From Oceanospirillum multiglobuliferum (GTDB lineage: Bacteria; Pseudomonadota; Gammaproteobacteria; Pseudomonadales; Halomonadaceae), in NCBI RefSeq assembly GCF_900167095.1, contig NZ_FUXG01000008.1, forward strand, positions 1-64,000: DNA of 64,000 bases. Reading direction: 5' to 3'. Position numbers and translations under genes: made by a program. Shown here piece after piece: positions 40,409-50,890 of this stretch. Position 1 is the stretch's first letter. Each line of letters opens with the position of its first letter. Below the pieces are notes generated by a model. The model ran no database searches and had not been told where the DNA came from. It saw only the letters and a list, made by a program, of their open reading frames with translations.

Positions 40409-42400
40409 ATGTTACAAAACAGTGAATTACTCAAGCAGCTAAAACAACAGATTCAGGAAAGTGTGCCTAAAATTGAAGGCACAATTAAAGCCACTGAAAA
40501 AAGTTACGGCTTTTTAGAGACCGATAAAGGTAAAAGTTACTTTGTCGCGCCTCCTGAAATGAAAAAAGTGCTGCACGGGGATCGTGTGATTGCCAAAGTA
40601 ATATCAAAAAATGGCAAAGACTCGGCAGAACTAGAATCATTGGTCGAACCAGCGCTCAATCGCTTTATTGGTCGAGTCACTTTTTACAAAGAACACCTAC
40701 AAGTATTGCCTGACTACCACCTGCTAAATCGGGCATTGCCTGCTGTTGCTCCAGACCTAAAAGAGATTGAGTTTAAGGAAGGGGATTGGGTTGTCGCTGA
40801 ATTAAAACAGCACGCGATGAGTCAGAATCGCTTTCAGGTTTGCATTACTCGTTGGATAGCCCGTGACCAAGATAACGGTTTACCTTGGCTGGTTGCCTTG
40901 GCAAAACACCAGTTGCCAACAGATGCACCACAGGCAGAAGAAGGTGCACTGGTTGAACTGCCAGACTGTAGCCATCGCCGTGACCTAACCGCATTGTCAA
41001 TGTTTACCATAGACAACCACAGCACCCGAGACATGGACGATGCATTGTATGCAGAAGCTTTGGCAGAGGGTGGCTGGCGCTTAGTCATCGGTATTGCTGA
41101 CCCTAGTGCCTACGTAGCGGAAGGTAGCACGCTAGATAAAATTGCCCGTGAGCGTGGTTATACCACCTATCTACCGGGAAAAAACGTACCGATGTTACCG
41201 CGTCAATTAAGCGATGAACTTTGCTCATTGCAGGCACATGTACGTCGACCTGCGTTGTGTTGCGAAGTGCTAATTGGCACTGACGGCAGTATAACGGGTA
41301 CCCCAAGCTTCTTTACCGCTTGGATCGAATCTAAAGCGAAACTCAGTTATGACGAAATTTCAAACTGGTTAGAGCTAGGCGAGCCGCTATATCATGACAT
41401 CAACCTGCAAACTCCTTTGCAAGCTCTAAAAGAATTGGCCGAGGCCAGCAATCTATGGCGTCAAAACAATGCAGTTGTATTCACTGATCGCCCTGATTAT
41501 CGCTTTCGTTTTGACGCTGAAGGCAAGGTTTTCGCTGTAGTGTCTGACCCTCGCCGCATCGCACACCGCATGGTAGAAGAAGCAATGGTAGTGGCTAATA
41601 TTTGCGCCGCACAGTTTTTAGCCAAGCACAATGTCGGTTTGTTCAATACCCATATCGGGTTTGAACCTGAAAAACTGGCCGAAGTGGTTAGCCTACTAAT
41701 AGAAAACGGTTATAGCACAAGCGTTGAAACCTTAGGCACCATTGAGGGCTATAGTGCTTTCCGTCGCCAGTTGCAAGCAGACAACAACCTTTGGTTAGAA
41801 ATGCGCCTACGTCGCTATCAAGGTTATGTATTAACCCAGAATCACCCCGCTCCGCATTACGGTATGGGTTTGTTGGGTTATGCCACATGGACTTCGCCAA
41901 TTCGTAAATATAGTGACTTGCTGAACCATCGCCTAATTAAAGCCATCTTGTCTGATGAAACTCCTGTTAGTCCAGCGCCAGAAGTGGGTGAAAAGCTAGA
42001 TCAGCAGCGTATAGCCAGCCGTGTTGCAGAACGCGATGCTAGCCAGTGGTTATATTGCCAGCTGCTCACCTCCGCGGTAGAGGCTGAAACTGTTTTTGAG
42101 GGTGAAATTTTTGATATTAGCCGTGGCGGTATGCGAGTGCGTTTGGTGGAAAATGGTGCTACACCTTTTATCCCCGGTGGCATGATTCATAGTGAACGCA
42201 AAGAGATGACCTTAGATAACCACTCGGGCTGCATTATGATCAAAGGCAAGGCAGTTTATCGTCTAGGCGACTTAGTGACTGTACAACTGATCAAAGCAGA
42301 CGAAGTGCGCCGTAGCTTGATCGGCAAGTTGGTGTTACCTGTGGAGGATAAGGCAGCAATCCCTGATGAGACTCAGCAACAAACAGAGGTTACTGAATAA
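40409..42400 (+). CDS. rnb: Exoribonuclease II
   Basis: 663 aa (E. coli RNase II 644). The N-terminal cold-shock-like domains open with LLKQLKQQIQESVPKIEGTIKATEKSYGFLE, as in Rnb. The RNB catalytic centre has STRDMDDALY and the surrounding acidic residues, and PGKNVPMLPRQLSDELCSL. A C-terminal S1 domain (about 565-645) follows, and a Gln/Thr-rich tail. It degrades RNA 3' to 5' to nucleotides in the cytoplasm. Its length and N-terminus separate it from RNase R, which is about 800 aa. Upstream is a long leader shared with the divergent rraA promoter region. Confidence 0.95.
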   Translation: MLQNSELLKQLKQQIQESVPKIEGTIKATEKSYGFLETDKGKSYFVAPPEMKKVLHGDRVIAKVISKNGKDSAELESLVEPALNRFIGRVTFYKEHLQVLPDYHLLNRALPAVAPDLKEIEFKEGDWVVAELKQHAMSQNRFQVCITRWIARDQDNGLPWLVALAKHQLPTDAPQAEEGALVELPDCSHRRDLTALSMFTIDNHSTRDMDDALYAEALAEGGWRLVIGIADPSAYVAEGSTLDKIARERGYTTYLPGKNVPMLPRQLSDELCSLQAHVRRPALCCEVLIGTDGSITGTPSFFTAWIESKAKLSYDEISNWLELGEPLYHDINLQTPLQALKELAEASNLWRQNNAVVFTDRPDYRFRFDAEGKVFAVVSDPRRIAHRMVEEAMVVANICAAQFLAKHNVGLFNTHIGFEPEKLAEVVSLLIENGYSTSVETLGTIEGYSAFRRQLQADNNLWLEMRLRRYQGYVLTQNHPAPHYGMGLLGYATWTSPIRKYSDLLNHRLIKAILSDETPVSPAPEVGEKLDQQRIASRVAERDASQWLYCQLLTSAVEAETVFEGEIFDISRGGMRVRLVENGATPFIPGGMIHSERKEMTLDNHSGCIMIKGKAVYRLGDLVTVQLIKADEVRRSLIGKLVLPVEDKAAIPDETQQQTEVTE

Positions 42401-42524
42401 GCATACTTTTTAAATCTCGACTTAAGCTTTAAAGCAAGGACTATTTATTGCATTGGATAGTCCTTCCTATTATCTGGCTTAATATAAAGAGGATTTCAAA
42501 TATTCACATGGCGGGACAATAGCA

Positions 42525-43037
42525 ATGTTTTTAACAAAAAACAGATTCAAAAAAACACTTTTAGCTTGTACTGCGGCAGGCCTTTTACTAAGTGGACAAG
42601 TTGCTTTAGCACACAGTCATCACTGTAAAGACACTGAATTAAGTAAGCTAATGGAAGGCATGAAGGATGATTTAAAAGGGTATGTGGCGGCATTTAAATC
42701 TTCCAAAACTGAAGAGATGCAGATCCGAGTACAGCAGTTGCTAGATGCCACTATAGCAGCTAAAGACCAAATACCTCTGAAGCTGCAAGAAGCACAGCCT
42801 ATGCCTAATATGAAAGCCGATGAACATAGCAATATGGCAAATATGGCGGGCATGTCTCATGGCGAGCATATGGAACATATGCGTTATTTAGAAGGCATAG
42901 ATAAACTAAACCAACTACTAGCGGATCTACAAGCCGCAGGTACGGATAGCAATAAAATTAAACCGTTGCTAGGTGAAATTAAACAACACAGCAAATCAAG
43001 CCATGAGGCGTTCCGAAAAGAGTGTAAGCACTCGTAG
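42525..43037 (+). CDS. Cytochrome b562-family periplasmic protein with Met/His-rich insert
   Basis: 170 aa with a signal peptide (about 1-29, cleavage after ALA). The mature protein aligns with the cytochrome b562 four-helix bundle. M43 (in LMEGMKDDLKGY) fits the axial Met7 position, and H160 (SSHEAFRKE) fits the axial His102 near the C-terminus. Between helices 2 and 3 there is an insert of about 25 residues (roughly 97-121) with seven Met and three His, absent from E. coli b562. The insert suggests copper or other metal binding. There is no CxxCH, and Cys34 and Cys167 could form a disulfide. Electron transfer or metal handling is likely; function not proven. Confidence 0.75.
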   Translation: MFLTKNRFKKTLLACTAAGLLLSGQVALAHSHHCKDTELSKLMEGMKDDLKGYVAAFKSSKTEEMQIRVQQLLDATIAAKDQIPLKLQEAQPMPNMKADEHSNMANMAGMSHGEHMEHMRYLEGIDKLNQLLADLQAAGTDSNKIKPLLGEIKQHSKSSHEAFRKECKHS

Positions 43038-43057
43038 TGTGTACCAAGCTTATATAA

Positions 43058-43080
43058 ACAAGGGCTGAAACAGCCCTTGT
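43058..43080 (+). terminator. Hairpin after the cytochrome b562 gene
   Basis: A perfect 10-bp stem (acaagggctg and cagcccttgt) with an AAA loop, 20 bases after the stop, followed by atttat. A moderate intrinsic terminator. Confidence 0.7.
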
Positions 43081-43111
43081 ATTTATCATATTAGTGCTAT
43101 AGTGAAGTTAA

Positions 43112-43138
43112 TAAATGGGTTCAGGGATGAGCCAAGTT
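43112..43138 (+). promoter_or_regulatory. Weak candidate sigma-28 (FliA) promoter for the dCACHE chemoreceptor
   Basis: TAAA (43112-43115), then exactly 15 bases, then GCCAAGTT. The spacing fits the FliA pattern, but only about four of eight -10 bases match GCCGATAA. Confidence 0.25.
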
Positions 43139-43167
43139 GTTATGCTCATAATAATAGGCACTAGACT

Positions 43168-45048
43168 ATGAAAATTTCCCAGAAAATCGCACTATTAGCC
43201 TCGGTGACCATAGTGGTTACCTTTACAGCTTATTCATGGCTGCAATATCAAACTGTTAAAAACACTTTATTAGAGAAAACCCAACAAACCACTCAAGAGG
43301 CAGCTACAGTGTTGGGCTATCAAATCACTAACTGGCTTAATGCCAAGTTAGGGCTAATTGATTTAATGGCGCAGACTATTGATCAAGATTTCAATGCTGA
43401 CACTATTCAACGTACTTTTGATCTGCCCATGTTAAAAAAGGAGTTTATTTTAATTTTTGGAGGGTTAGAAACAGACGGTAAACGTATTACCAACGATGTG
43501 AGTTGGAACCCCCCAAATTGGGATGCTCGAAAACGTCCTTGGTATCCCTACGCAAAAAACAACAAGCAGGCGGTACTGACAGACCCTTATCCTGATGCAG
43601 CAACCAAAGAGATTTTAATTTCAGCGGTAGCCAACTTTTCAAAAAACGGCCAGTTTATGGGAGCATTTGGTGGAGATTTAAGTTTAAAAACAGTTTCTGA
43701 CGCACTGAATAAACTTAACTTTCACAACACAGGTTATGCATTTTTGGTAGATGCTAAAGGCAGTATCATCAGCCACCCTAATGCCGATTTAAACAGCAAG
43801 TCTTACAGCACACTTTTTGATGGCCAATCTCCTACTATGTCGACAGACCTACATGAAGCTAGTGTTAATGGCGATCAAGTTTTAACAGCTTTTTACAAGC
43901 TGGAGAACTTATACGGCAGTAATTGGCTGGTAGGTGTAGTACTGAATAAACAACAGGTAATGGCTGAAGCAAACAAACTAGGTATTACCGCAGTGATTGC
44001 TACACTGATTAGTGCGCTAATATGCAGTGCTGCGCTTTATATCACCTTAACCAAGCAGCTGGCACCACTGCAAAATTTACGCAAATCCCTACAAGAGATT
44101 AACAGTGGTGAAGGGGATTTAACTCGCCGTTTACCTGTTGGCCGCTTAGATGAGTTTGGGCAAGTATCGACTGACTTCAATCGGTTTGTTGAATATCTGC
44201 AAGGATTAATTGTTCAGATTAAGCAGATCACCTCAGAAGTGAGAGACAACAGCGCTTTAATCTCTGACTCTGCATCAGGCGCTTCTGGTCATCTAACGGC
44301 ACAACTGTATGAATTAGATCAGCTGGCAACGGCAATGAATGAGATGTCGGCCACAGCACAAGAGGTCGCACAAAATGCTCAACATGCCGCAGATGCAGTC
44401 AACCAAGCAGATGCAGCTGCCGCAGCTGGTGCTGATGTAGTGGCGCACACCAGCTCGGCTATCGAATCGCTGTCTAATGATATGGAAGGGGTGGTAAAAA
44501 CCATCAACGATTTAGCCAGCTATAGCAATAATATTGAGTCTATATTGACGGTGATAACAGGCATTGCTGAACAAACTAATCTGCTGGCACTCAATGCCGC
44601 TATTGAAGCCGCCCGTGCAGGAGAAACAGGTAGAGGCTTTGCGGTTGTGGCGGATGAGGTGCGCGCCTTGGCTTCTCGTACCCAGCAGTCGACAGAAGAG
44701 ATTAAAAATATGATTCAGCAGTTGCAATCTGGGGTTAGAACTGCAGAAAGCACTATTCTAAAAAGCCGAGATCGTGCTAAACAAACTCAACTTGAAGCCA
44801 GTAAAGCCAATGAGGTGTTAACCAGTATTCGCACGAGCATCTCTGACATAAGTCAGATGACGATTCAGATTGCCACGGCGGCTGAGCAGCAAAGCGCAAC
44901 AGCGGAGGAGATCAACAGAAACGCGTCTAATATTCGTGACTTAGGGCAGTCGGTGGCAGATGGCGCTAAAGACCAAGAACAAAGTTGTAAAACAATGGCA
45001 GGATTGGCCTATCAGCAAGATGACTTGTTAGGCAAGTTTAAAGTTTAA
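43168..45048 (+). CDS. Methyl-accepting chemotaxis protein with dCACHE sensor
   Basis: 626 aa. Helices at about 8-27 and 268-292 enclose a double-CACHE periplasmic sensor. The ligand-pocket line reads W-D-A-R-K-R-P-W-Y, then [13 protein letters not shown] and GGDLSL. This nearly matches the amino-acid-binding motif of dCACHE receptors, in which the first aromatic residue is normally Tyr (here Trp), with Arg, Trp-Tyr and a later Asp. HAMP and the signalling domain follow ([20 protein letters not shown]). Likely ligand: an amino acid or related amine, by inference. Confidence 0.93.
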   Translation: MKISQKIALLASVTIVVTFTAYSWLQYQTVKNTLLEKTQQTTQEAATVLGYQITNWLNAKLGLIDLMAQTIDQDFNADTIQRTFDLPMLKKEFILIFGGLETDGKRITNDVSWNPPNWDARKRPWYPYAKNNKQAVLTDPYPDAATKEILISAVANFSKNGQFMGAFGGDLSLKTVSDALNKLNFHNTGYAFLVDAKGSIISHPNADLNSKSYSTLFDGQSPTMSTDLHEASVNGDQVLTAFYKLENLYGSNWLVGVVLNKQQVMAEANKLGITAVIATLISALICSAALYITLTKQLAPLQNLRKSLQEINSGEGDLTRRLPVGRLDEFGQVSTDFNRFVEYLQGLIVQIKQITSEVRDNSALISDSASGASGHLTAQLYELDQLATAMNEMSATAQEVAQNAQHAADAVNQADAAAAAGADVVAHTSSAIESLSNDMEGVVKTINDLASYSNNIESILTVITGIAEQTNLLALNAAIEAARAGETGRGFAVVADEVRALASRTQQSTEEIKNMIQQLQSGVRTAESTILKSRDRAKQTQLEASKANEVLTSIRTSISDISQMTIQIATAAEQQSATAEEINRNASNIRDLGQSVADGAKDQEQSCKTMAGLAYQQDDLLGKFKV

Positions 45049-45109
45049 CAAAAACTGTACGCCCCACATTTTGCTTCTTGCGGTATGCATTGATGCAAAA
45101 CAGTACAGG

Positions 45110-45143
45110 CAGGGCTGAGATTTTATACTCAGCCCTGTTTTTT
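45110..45143 (+). terminator. Intrinsic terminator after the dCACHE chemoreceptor
   Basis: A perfect 10-bp stem (cagggctgag and ctcagccctg), an 8-base loop, then six T residues. It ends 20 bases before the stop of the convergent CoA-transferase gene. Confidence 0.92.
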
Positions 45144-45163
45144 ATAGATCGAGCCGACAACAG

Positions 45164-46204
45164 CTATTTCAATCTAAACGGTGGGCTAAGCTGTTTTAAT
45201 TCACCTTGCTTCTGTGTCACACCACGAGCAACAAGTTGAACATGGTGCTGCGCTTCATCAAAAGACAATACTGGCTCTACACAAGCATCGACCTCTGAGA
45301 AAACTTCACACCAATGAGAGAACGAGTGGCGAAGGAAGGCTTCTGCAATGGCTTTTTTCACTTTGGCTTGGCTTTTAGGTCTAAAGTCTGTACAAGCTTC
45401 TGTTAAGCTTTCTAGATTTAAACAAGCCAGTAAACTTTTCTGAAACTGTGGTTCTAAGCTGCCAACGGCCATATAGCGCCCATCTTCTGTTTCATAGTAG
45501 TCGTAAAAAGTACCGCCATTTAACCAGCCTGTTTCCGCCTCAGGTTGCTCACCGCCTGCTAATGCAGTAGCGCCTGCCATTGCGTTTAGAGCGAAGGCTG
45601 CATCAGTCATACTGATGTCTATATATTGCCCCTCACCTGTTGTTTGACGATGTATCACGGCGGCTAAAATAGCCATTACAGCATGGTGAGATCCACCTGC
45701 AACATCTGCAATCTGCATCCCTTGTGGCACTGGTGCATGGCCCTTTCTACGGCTGTAATGTACAAGCCCACTGAGGGCTAGATAGTTAATATCATGGCCA
45801 GCACGATCACGATAAGGGCCAGATTGGCCGTAGCCTGTAATGCTGCAATAGATGATTTTAGGGTTAATGGCCTTAAGTTCTTTATAACCCACGCCCAATC
45901 GAGACATAACCCCCGGTCGAAATTGCTCGACAATAATGTTGTACTCTTGAACCAGTTGATGCACTTTAGCAACAGACTTAGGGTCTTTTAAATCTAGTGC
46001 TAAGTGATTCTTTTTTTGGTTGAGTTGACGATAGGCCGCAGATTGTCCATCAATTTGAGGCTCTAAGCCTTTGACTAGATCAGGGCGGGTTGGAGACTCA
46101 ACAGATAAAACTGTAGCGCCCATATTGGCTAGCAACATTGTGGCGTAAGGGCCAGGTAATAATGTGCTGAAATCTAAAATTTTCAACCCTTGCAAAGCTT
46201 TCAT
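45164..46204 (-). CDS. CaiB/BaiF-type CoA transferase, alpha-methylacyl-CoA racemase-like
   Basis: 346 aa from the ATG at 46204 (AAGGG eight bases upstream; the TTG at 46210 is not needed). Class III CoA-transferase fold: GLKILDFSTLLPGPYATMLLANMGA at the N-terminus, VEQFRPGVMSRLG-GY, ITGYGQSGPY. The GHDINYLALSG block carries the Asp-type catalytic residue of racemases (AMACR), and GSLEPQF is also AMACR-like. It likely epimerises 2-methylacyl-CoA or transfers CoA. Substrate unknown. No operon partner within 50 bp. Confidence 0.82.
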   Translation of the reverse strand: MKALQGLKILDFSTLLPGPYATMLLANMGATVLSVESPTRPDLVKGLEPQIDGQSAAYRQLNQKKNHLALDLKDPKSVAKVHQLVQEYNIIVEQFRPGVMSRLGVGYKELKAINPKIIYCSITGYGQSGPYRDRAGHDINYLALSGLVHYSRRKGHAPVPQGMQIADVAGGSHHAVMAILAAVIHRQTTGEGQYIDISMTDAAFALNAMAGATALAGGEQPEAETGWLNGGTFYDYYETEDGRYMAVGSLEPQFQKSLLACLNLESLTEACTDFRPKSQAKVKKAIAEAFLRHSFSHWCEVFSEVDACVEPVLSFDEAQHHVQLVARGVTQKQGELKQLSPPFRLK

Positions 46205-46263
46205 GTACAACCCTTTTTAGTTTTTATAATTTGAGACTTATCAGTGCGGATAAAAATTATGGT

Positions 46264-47307
46264 TTAGGCTTTATCTGCTAGGCGTTTTTGTATTTCGATT
46301 ACTTGAGGTAAAACTCTTTTAAACGCCTCTACAACATTAGGGTCAAAGTGTTTACCTTTTTGCTCTTCAAATAGTGCTAAGGCTTGTTCTGTTGACCATG
46401 CTTTTTTGTAGGGGCGAACAGAAATCAATGCATCATAAACATCTGCAATACTGGCAATACGTGCGGTAATGGGGATGTTTTCTCCTGATAAACCTTCAGG
46501 ATAGCCGCTGCCATCCCATTTTTCATGGTGGTAAAGCGCCACCTCTCTTGCAACTGTGAGTAGTTCTGAGTCAGGGTGTTCTAAAATTTGTGCACCAATC
46601 AGAGGATGAGATTTAATCACTTCAAACTCTTCATCGGTCAGCTTCCCTGGTTTACATAATATGGCGTCTGGAATACCCAGTTTACCAATATCATGCATAG
46701 GTGCTGCGGATGCTAATGTTTCCGCATTTGCAGGGCTGAAACCCAACTCTAATGCGACAAGCCGAGTATATTCAGCCATACGCTGCACATGTAAGCCTGT
46801 TTCATTGTCTTTGTACTCTGCGGCTAAGCCTAGTCGTCTAATCAATTCTTTTCTTGAGTTAGCCAGCTCTTGGGTTCTAGCTTCAACTTGAGCCTCAAGA
46901 TTTTTCTGCTGATTAAACAAAGCTAAGTGTGTTTTTACGCGGGCCAAAACAATAGGTGGGCTAATAGGCTTTGTAATATAGTCTACTGCACCAAGCTCTA
47001 AACCCTTGGCTTCATCACCGACATTACTCATAGCGCTGATAAATATAATGGGAATATGCTTGGTTCTTGCATCTGCTTTAAGCCGACTGCACACCTCATA
47101 ACCATCTATACCGGGCATCATGATGTCCAGTAAAATCAGATCCGGCAGAACTCCAGAGTAGATTCGATTCAATGCCTGCTCGCCATCTTTGGCTACAATC
47201 GTACGGTAATTGTCCTTTAATAAACCTACCAGCACACTGATATTTACCAAAGTATCATCAACGATTAAAATCGTTGCTTTGGTTGCTAAACTCTCCTGAG
47301 ACTGCAT
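46264..47307 (-). CDS. Response regulator c-di-GMP phosphodiesterase (REC-HD-GYP)
   Basis: 347 aa. The receiver domain (about 12-130) has Asp61 in LLDIMMPGIDG. A short coiled coil leads to an HD-GYP domain with HDIGK (His205-Asp206), HHEKWDGSGYP (GYP at 268-270), IADVYDAL and KGKHFDP. The HD-GYP core is complete, so it should hydrolyse c-di-GMP, as RpfG does. I chose the ATG at 47307 because AAGGTGA, overlapping the kinase stop, lies eight bases upstream. It is the last gene of the cytochrome-kinase-phosphodiesterase operon. Confidence 0.94.
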   Translation of the reverse strand: MQSQESLATKATILIVDDTLVNISVLVGLLKDNYRTIVAKDGEQALNRIYSGVLPDLILLDIMMPGIDGYEVCSRLKADARTKHIPIIFISAMSNVGDEAKGLELGAVDYITKPISPPIVLARVKTHLALFNQQKNLEAQVEARTQELANSRKELIRRLGLAAEYKDNETGLHVQRMAEYTRLVALELGFSPANAETLASAAPMHDIGKLGIPDAILCKPGKLTDEEFEVIKSHPLIGAQILEHPDSELLTVAREVALYHHEKWDGSGYPEGLSGENIPITARIASIADVYDALISVRPYKKAWSTEQALALFEEQKGKHFDPNVVEAFKRVLPQVIEIQKRLADKA

Positions 47308-47320
47308 TCTGATGATCACC

Positions 47321-50300
47321 TTAGCTCATACGTTGTTCAAAGTTAGCAAGGAGCGCTAGCGCTTGGTCAAAATCGAAGCTTTCAACTAACTCTAACGCTG
47401 CCATTGTTTGGTTAAGCATCTCTTCATTAGATTGCACCAAGGCCATTAGCTCTGGCAGTTGATCTAAAACGTCTGTGTCCCCTTCTGTAAGCATGGTGCG
47501 GATAGTGCTTAACAAAGGTTTGACTACATCCATGTCAATTTTAGCGTTTTCTATTGGCATCAATGCATTACGAAACTGTTGATCTGTTTGTTCTTTAATA
47601 CCTTGCGACTCTGAAAGCTGCTTCTCTTCCATGCAATGCAGAACATTCTCAATAACCTGTATCAGTCTGTGCTCTAAAGGCTCTAAATTCTGATCACTAG
47701 GAAGTTGTTGACTCAAGAGCATTTTTTCAACTTTAGCGGCTTCATCTGCAACATAGGTCATGCCCAAAGTCGCAGAAGTACCTTTCAGAGTATGTAGCCA
47801 TAGTGCCAAAGCTTCCCATTGGCCTTCTGACATCATCTGGCGAGCAGGTTGAATATTGTTCTGATAGTCGACGCAGAACTGATGCATTAGCTTTTGTAAC
47901 AGTTTTGTATTTCCACCTGTTGAGCGCATCGCAAGGTTAAGGTCTACACCTTCTAGATAACAGGGCATATCAGGCTCAATATTATCGGTTAAGCCTGAGT
48001 CATGTACTGCAATAGTACCCGATATAACCCTAGGTTCGACCCACTGTATTAATATGGTTTGTAAACGTTTTGGATCAATCGGTTTAGATATGTGATCTGA
48101 CATGCCTGCATCTAAACAGCGCTGTACATCTTCAGCCATTGCATGGGCTGTCATCGCAATAATAGGTGGTGTTTTGGGCAACCTCATTTGCAGAATTTGC
48201 TGGGTGGCTTGAATACCATCCAATTGTGGCATCTGAATGTCCATCATGACTAAATCAAACTGTTGCTGCTGTATTAATTCAACTGCAGACCGACCATTGT
48301 CAACCAATGTTATCTCAAGGCCGTAAGGTTCTAGTAGACCTTCTATTACCTCTTGGTTAATGCGATTATCCTCAGCGATTAATAACTTAGCACCTAGCAG
48401 GCCATTAATTTCATCACCTTCTCTGAAAAGGCCACGCACAGTTTTTACTGTTTTGAGCCGTTCTCGGCGCTCAGATAAGGTTTGAGCAACGGTATCAACT
48501 AAGTGAGAAGCTGTTACAGGTTTAAGTAAAACTGCATCAATAAGTTCATGATTGATCTGTCGTTGTAAATCTTCACCACCGTGAGCTGTAATTAAAATAA
48601 TGGCGGGTTGAGTACTCAGGGATGAGTTATGACGAATCGCTTTAGCAACGGTAAAGCCATCCATGATGGGCATTTTCCAATCAACAATTACCACATCAAA
48701 GGGCTGTTCTCCTTCCGCCTCTGTATTGACAAGACGATTTAAACCATTGGGAGAGCTAGCTTCACTCACTACTGTTATCCCTTGAGATCCAAACTGAGCT
48801 ACTAAGGACTCAAGCATAGTTTTATCATCATCAATGCATAAAACACGCACTTTACTCAGGTCGATGGGCTGTTGCTTTTCGTGATGATGCACACCAGCTT
48901 TAATGGTAAAGAAGAATTCACTGCCAGTACCAACAGTCGAGAACACGCCTATATTCCCACCCATCAGCTCTACCAGCTGCTTACAAATGGCCAATCCAAG
49001 ACCTGTACCACCATACTTTCGTGTAGTAGAACTATCTGCTTGTGAGAAGGCTTTAAATAGTCTTTTTTGCTGCTCATCAGATAAGCCAATACCTTGATCT
49101 TTTACAGAGAAACGCAGTTCATGTTCAGCATTACTGCTTGATAGTAGCGATACTTGAATATGAACTTCACCTTTATCAGTAAATTTAATTGCATTATTAA
49201 CAAGGTTTAACAATACCTGCCCTAGGCGTAAGGCATCACCCTCCATCTGATTGGGTACATTGTCAGCAATATCAAAAATAAGTGGGATATTCTTTTCTTC
49301 TGCTTTAACTCGGGCAACATCTGCTAAGTGATTTAAAACATTGTCTAATCGGAAGGGAATGTGCTCAACCTGAAGCTTGCCAGCCTCTATTTTAGAAAAA
49401 TCTAAAATATCATTGATAATTCCTAACAGGTTCTGAGCTGAGAACTGGATCTTGTCGATGTAATCATCTACTTTTTTATCTTTGTTTTGCAGGCGTGCCA
49501 AATGACTCATACCGATAACTGCATTCATCGGTGTACGAATCTCGTGACTCATATTGGCTAAGAAATCACTTTTTGTTTTATTGGCAACTTCGGCTCGCTC
49601 TTTCTCTGCGGTTAACGCTTTCTCAATCTCTTTCTGTGGCGTAATGTCTGTGCGAATGGACATTAACTCTTCAATCTCACCGTCTGCATTTAAGATGGGT
49701 ACAACAGTTGCGTTAACCCAATACAGCGTGCCGTTTTTGGCACGATTGCACACCGCACCATGCCAGACCTGTCTTGATAATACGGTTTGCCAAAGCTGTG
49801 TAAAAAAGCCCTTAGGATGTACGCCAGAGTTAATCACTGCATGACTGCGGCCAAGTAACTCTTGTGCGTTATACCCGCTGATTTCAATAAACTTTTGGTT
49901 TACGTAAGTGATTTGACCTTTGCTATTGGTGGTGCTGACAATTGCGTGTTGATCAAGCGCAGTTTTAAAAGAGTCTAGACGGTTAAAGCTGGTTAATAAT
50001 TCATCTCGTGTTTTTTTCAGCCGGTACAACACCAATACCATAATGCCCAAAAGTATAAAAATAGCGAAAATCAATGCAGATTTGCTATATCTTTGTTGCT
50101 CTAGGGTATCAATAAACCATTGGCTTAAAATTTGATCAAACTGGTTCAACTCTGTAAGCGCTTGGTTTTGATGCAAGATTTGTAGCTTTATTTGTAAGTT
50201 TGAAGCATGTTCAATAATTTTTTTGGAGTGATCCTGAATATGCTGAAATGCCATTTGAGCTTCAGCATAGGGTAGTGTGCGAATATTAATAGCACTGGTT

Positions 50301-50890
50301 GTTAGTGCACTATTCAAATCTATAGACGATGTATTAGATGGTTCAGCGCTGTATTTTAGCACCTTGACAACTAAGCTGAGCAGGTCGTTCTCAAGCTGTT
50401 TTTTTGTATTTACAGGAATGGGAGCGTTATGAATCTCTTGTAAACTTTTAGGGTAGCGTTTATCCAGTAAATGTATTTCAAGGGAAAACAGCGCAGAGTA
50501 TGAGGCCAGCTCTAAAAGATGCTTGCGTGTACGCTCGATAGCCTGTTCATACTGATCCCATTTGCTGTTGACCTGACTAAAATCATGCTCTCGATGCACC
50601 TGTAATATTTGCCGCACATGCTGAATACTGTTGTCCAGTTTTTGTAGCTGCTGTTGTAACTGTTCGGGATTAGGATCTCCCGTTGCAGAGGCTAGCTCTG
50701 AAGCATAGGAGTTTAAACTGCTAAGCAGCATTTTTTGCTTAATAGTTTCTTGTTCTAAGCTCTTGATATGATTGTCGTAAACGGGATCTATAAAGAAAAC
50801 CAATAATGGTATCAGCAATAAGAGCCCTGTTAGACTTGCCCATAAAATGCTGTCAAATAAACTGCCAAAAAAATGCTTAATGCGGGGCAC
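47321..50890 (-). CDS. Hybrid sensor histidine kinase (PAS-HisKA-HATPase-REC-REC-HPt)
   Basis: About 1189 aa from the GTG at 50890, which has GGTGAGG upstream; it overlaps the end of the cytochrome gene by 14 bases. Helices at about 14-34 and 273-293 enclose a helical periplasmic sensor. A PAS/PAC domain (about 300-425) precedes HisKA with His449 ([11 protein letters not shown]), then the HATPase ([15 protein letters not shown]). Two receivers have Asp737 ([11 protein letters not shown]) and Asp884 ([11 protein letters not shown]), and the HPt has His1033 ([13 protein letters not shown]). A complete relay, probably phosphorylating the HD-GYP regulator encoded next. The upstream cytochrome is the likely input. 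Confidence 0.94.
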   Translation of the reverse strand: MPRIKHFFGSLFDSILWASLTGLLLLIPLLVFFIDPVYDNHIKSLEQETIKQKMLLSSLNSYASELASATGDPNPEQLQQQLQKLDNSIQHVRQILQVHREHDFSQVNSKWDQYEQAIERTRKHLLELASYSALFSLEIHLLDKRYPKSLQEIHNAPIPVNTKKQLENDLLSLVVKVLKYSAEPSNTSSIDLNSALTTSAINIRTLPYAEAQMAFQHIQDHSKKIIEHASNLQIKLQILHQNQALTELNQFDQILSQWFIDTLEQQRYSKSALIFAIFILLGIMVLVLYRLKKTRDELLTSFNRLDSFKTALDQHAIVSTTNSKGQITYVNQKFIEISGYNAQELLGRSHAVINSGVHPKGFFTQLWQTVLSRQVWHGAVCNRAKNGTLYWVNATVVPILNADGEIEELMSIRTDITPQKEIEKALTAEKERAEVANKTKSDFLANMSHEIRTPMNAVIGMSHLARLQNKDKKVDDYIDKIQFSAQNLLGIINDILDFSKIEAGKLQVEHIPFRLDNVLNHLADVARVKAEEKNIPLIFDIADNVPNQMEGDALRLGQVLLNLVNNAIKFTDKGEVHIQVSLLSSSNAEHELRFSVKDQGIGLSDEQQKRLFKAFSQADSSTTRKYGGTGLGLAICKQLVELMGGNIGVFSTVGTGSEFFFTIKAGVHHHEKQQPIDLSKVRVLCIDDDKTMLESLVAQFGSQGITVVSEASSPNGLNRLVNTEAEGEQPFDVVIVDWKMPIMDGFTVAKAIRHNSSLSTQPAIILITAHGGEDLQRQINHELIDAVLLKPVTASHLVDTVAQTLSERRERLKTVKTVRGLFREGDEINGLLGAKLLIAEDNRINQEVIEGLLEPYGLEITLVDNGRSAVELIQQQQFDLVMMDIQMPQLDGIQATQQILQMRLPKTPPIIAMTAHAMAEDVQRCLDAGMSDHISKPIDPKRLQTILIQWVEPRVISGTIAVHDSGLTDNIEPDMPCYLEGVDLNLAMRSTGGNTKLLQKLMHQFCVDYQNNIQPARQMMSEGQWEALALWLHTLKGTSATLGMTYVADEAAKVEKMLLSQQLPSDQNLEPLEHRLIQVIENVLHCMEEKQLSESQGIKEQTDQQFRNALMPIENAKIDMDVVKPLLSTIRTMLTEGDTDVLDQLPELMALVQSNEEMLNQTMAALELVESFDFDQALALLANFEQRMS

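Noticed and set aside
40236-40442. 68-aa open frame upstream of rnb
   Set aside because: No ribosome binding site or recognised family; it runs into the rnb start in another frame and is Ile/Leu/Ser-rich by chance.
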